Assembly: GCA_014380825.1 (NCBI GenBank)
Contig: JACMJD010000025.1
Location: forward strand, 1 to 8,474
Length of the DNA stretch: 8,474 nucleotides
Direction of reading: 5' to 3'
Source of the DNA: Phycisphaerae bacterium
GTDB taxonomy: Bacteria > Planctomycetota > Phycisphaerae > Tepidisphaerales > Tepidisphaeraceae
Every line of letters starts with the position of its first letter. The first letter of the stretch is position 1. Below are positions 6,999 through 8,474 of the stretch, piece after piece. A program made the position numbers and the translations under genes. The notes under the pieces were generated by a model that saw only the letters and a program-made list of their open reading frames with translations, was not told where the DNA came from and made no database searches.

Positions 6999-7819
6999 CG
7001 AAGCACGACCTCATCTCCAACGCGGATGTTGAGCGCATCCGCCGCCGAGCCGTCGCGGATGGCCAGCTCCAGCAGGCCGCTGCTGCCGATCAGCGCCAGC
7101 GGTTCGCCGGGCGCGACATCACTATAGGTGCGCTTGAGTCGGCCGATAGCCCGTCCCTTTACGCGCACAACCACCTGCGATCGCGATCGCAGCGATTCGT
7201 GCGGGATGTTGGTCGTCGCGTTGCCGAAATGATCGATCTGAATGATCTGCCCGGCCCGACCCTTCGCATCGGCCGGCGCCGCGTTCAGCAGAATCGGATC
7301 GTCGATGACGCGAGCCAGCTTTGCGAGATCATGCCCCGCCGCCAGCATGCCGGCCACCGGCGCCAGGATATCCCGGCCATGAAACGTGTCGCTTGCCTTG
7401 TCCGGTCGCCAGGTGATCTCGTGCATCTTCGCCGGCCCGTGCAGGCGGGCCGCCCAGGTTATCAAACCGTTGTCGGGGCAGACGATTTTCTGCCGATGTA
7501 ACTCTGCGACGATCAGCCGCCGTTGCGAGCCGACGCCTGGATCCACCACGGCCAAGTGGACCGTGCCGGGCAGAAAGCCATCGACGGCCCGTTCGAGCGT
7601 GATCGCACCGCACAGGATGTCGTGCCGCGGCACCTGGTGCGTGACGTCGATCAGCCGCGCCTCGGGCGCGTGCCGGATAAGAACCGCCTTCATTGCGGCG
7701 ACGTAAAAGTCACTGAGGCCGAAGTCGCTCGTCAACGTGATGATGGGCCGACCGCTAATAGTGGCGCTGTTGGAGGCGCGGGGACGGGTGGTTTTCGAAC
7801 GGCTTCGGACTGGCCGCAT
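6995..7819 (-). CDS. SAM hydroxide adenosyltransferase (SAM hydrolase, DUF62)
   Basis: Family members split S-adenosylmethionine with water (as hydroxide) into adenosine and methionine. They share a fold with the fluorinase and chlorinase FlA and SalL. This 274-residue protein has the N-terminal SDFGLSDFYVAAMKAVL segment (31-47), VVDPGVGSQR (91-100), PDNG (115-118), FHGRD (146-150) and the second-domain motif IDHFGNATTN (195-204). Asp93, Arg100 and His147 fit the Asp-Arg-His triad of the hydrolases, which argues against a halogenase. A DUF62 enzyme has been reported to prefer the (R,S) epimer of SAM, that is, spontaneously damaged SAM. The first 25 residues are basic, Ser/Thr-rich and not part of the fold; no internal ATG, GTG or TTG offers a better start. 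It is the first gene of the operon, and its TGA overlaps the dehydrogenase GTG. Confidence 0.95.
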   Translation of the reverse strand: MRPVRSRSKTTRPRASNSATISGRPIITLTSDFGLSDFYVAAMKAVLIRHAPEARLIDVTHQVPRHDILCGAITLERAVDGFLPGTVHLAVVDPGVGSQRRLIVAELHRQKIVCPDNGLITWAARLHGPAKMHEITWRPDKASDTFHGRDILAPVAGMLAAGHDLAKLARVIDDPILLNAAPADAKGRAGQIIQIDHFGNATTNIPHESLRSRSQVVVRVKGRAIGRLKRTYSDVAPGEPLALIGSSGLLELAIRDGSAADALNIRVGDEVVLR

Positions 7820-7876
7820 GATCGCGACTCTACATCGGCTCCACTGGCAAGCAAAGCGCGACTACAATGGTGCAAG
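7820..7876. promoter_or_regulatory. Divergent promoter region between the DUF62 operon and pcm
   Basis: Only 57 bp separate two divergent start codons, so both promoters must lie here or inside the genes. On the + strand TACAAT (7863-7868) is one base from the consensus -10 box, and transcription would start about 7875, practically at the pcm ATG (7877). No good -35 box lies 16-18 bp upstream; CTGGCA at 7844-7849 is too close. No convincing minus-strand promoter was found. The role is inferred from gene orientation. Confidence 0.4.
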
Positions 7877-8474
7877 ATGAACAAGCTGGATGAATCGATT
7901 TCGCCGCTGGAAGACATGATCCAGGCACAGGTGGTGCAACGCGGCATCACCGACGGCCGCGTGATCGATGCGCTTCGCGCCGTTCCGCGAGACAAATTCT
8001 TCCTGGCCGAGCAGCGCGAGGATGCATTCGCTGATCGCGCCGCGCCGATCGGGCATGGCCAGACGATTTCTCAACCCTACATGGTCGCACTCATGACCGC
8101 GCGGCTGGAAGTCCAATCCAACCATCGCGTGCTCGAGATCGGCACCGGCAGCGGTTATCAAACCGCAATCCTGGCAAAGCTGGCGCGCGAGGTGTACACG
8201 ATCGAGCGCCTCAAGCCGCTGCTCGATGAATCGTGGGAACGATTGATGGAACTCGGCATCCGCAACGTTCACTTCCATTTCGGCGACGGAACCTTGGGCT
8301 GGCCCAAGGCGGATGAGCTGCCCTTCGACCGGATTCTCATCGCCGCCGGCGCGCCCGCGCTGCCGCGCGATCTGTTGATAAAGCAGTTAACAGATGGCGG
8401 CCTCGCGGTGTTGCCGGTTGGGCCGCAGAACGAGCAGACGCTGATCGCCGTGCGACGTGAAGGCGATCAACTGA
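7877..8474 (+). CDS. pcm: Protein-L-isoaspartate O-methyltransferase, 3' end outside window
   Basis: Pcm methylates isoaspartyl residues that form when Asn and Asp in ageing proteins rearrange, starting their conversion back to normal aspartate; SAM is the methyl donor. The frame from ATG at 7877 is open to the right edge (199 complete codons). The E. coli enzyme is about 208 residues, so only a short tail is missing unless this one is extended. Visible landmarks are AVPRDKF (35-41), GHGQTISQPYMVA (59-71), SAM motif I VLEIGTGSGYQTA (85-97), GDG (136-138), FDRILIAAGAP (150-160) and LPVG near the end. There is no clear Shine-Dalgarno sequence. Another ATG at 7867 is in a different frame. The gene is divergent from the DUF62 operon and may be co-regulated with it. 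Confidence 0.96.
   Translation, partial: MNKLDESISPLEDMIQAQVVQRGITDGRVIDALRAVPRDKFFLAEQREDAFADRAAPIGHGQTISQPYMVALMTARLEVQSNHRVLEIGTGSGYQTAILAKLAREVYTIERLKPLLDESWERLMELGIRNVHFHFGDGTLGWPKADELPFDRILIAAGAPALPRDLLIKQLTDGGLAVLPVGPQNEQTLIAVRREGDQL

Noticed and set aside
6995..7819. Fluorinase or chlorinase (FlA/SalL) identity
   Set aside because: The Asp-Arg-His set typical of the hydrolytic branch is present, and no halometabolite genes are nearby.

Overview
The window looks like ordinary chromosome from a GC-rich member of the Planctomycetota, probably class Phycisphaerae or a close relative. This is inferred from the large secreted protein that ends in a prepilin-like H-X9-DG-type domain, a family style greatly expanded in that phylum, and from general GC-rich codon use. 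There is no rRNA or other marker gene to confirm it. No tRNA, rRNA, CRISPR array, insertion sequence, phage gene or toxin system was found.

Layout. Positions 1-930 (+) hold the C-terminal part of a ComM/YifB AAA+ ATPase, followed by about 350 bp without a convincing gene. Positions 1283-1885 (+) hold a small class I SAM-dependent methyltransferase. It converges on endonuclease IV (nfo, 2796-1945, -), and the 59-bp gap between the two stop codons is almost filled by a 19-bp inverted repeat. From 7819 down to 1945 five genes lie on the minus strand. They are a DUF62 SAM hydrolase, a short-chain dehydrogenase, a DUF89 phosphatase closely resembling the phosphatase domain of animal PANK4, a 729-residue secreted protein, and nfo. 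The first three overlap at their stop and start codons (4 bp and 1 bp) and are almost certainly one translationally coupled unit. Gaps of 86 bp and 106 bp precede the last two. The 106-bp gap contains a symmetric array of octamers related to CAAGGTGA. Divergent from the operon, pcm (protein L-isoaspartyl methyltransferase) starts at 7877 and runs off the right edge.

How the genes fit together. Four of the enzymes belong to families that undo spontaneous damage: nfo for abasic DNA, pcm for isoaspartyl protein, DUF89 for damaged or surplus phosphometabolites, and DUF62 for SAM (a homologue is reported to prefer the inactive sulfonium epimer). Grouping them as a damage-control neighbourhood is inference, but the tight DUF62-SDR-DUF89 coupling is directly visible. 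The most unusual features are the octamer array at 2821-2902, the free-standing PANK4-type phosphatase, and the two-part secreted protein. I see no defence or mobile system here.
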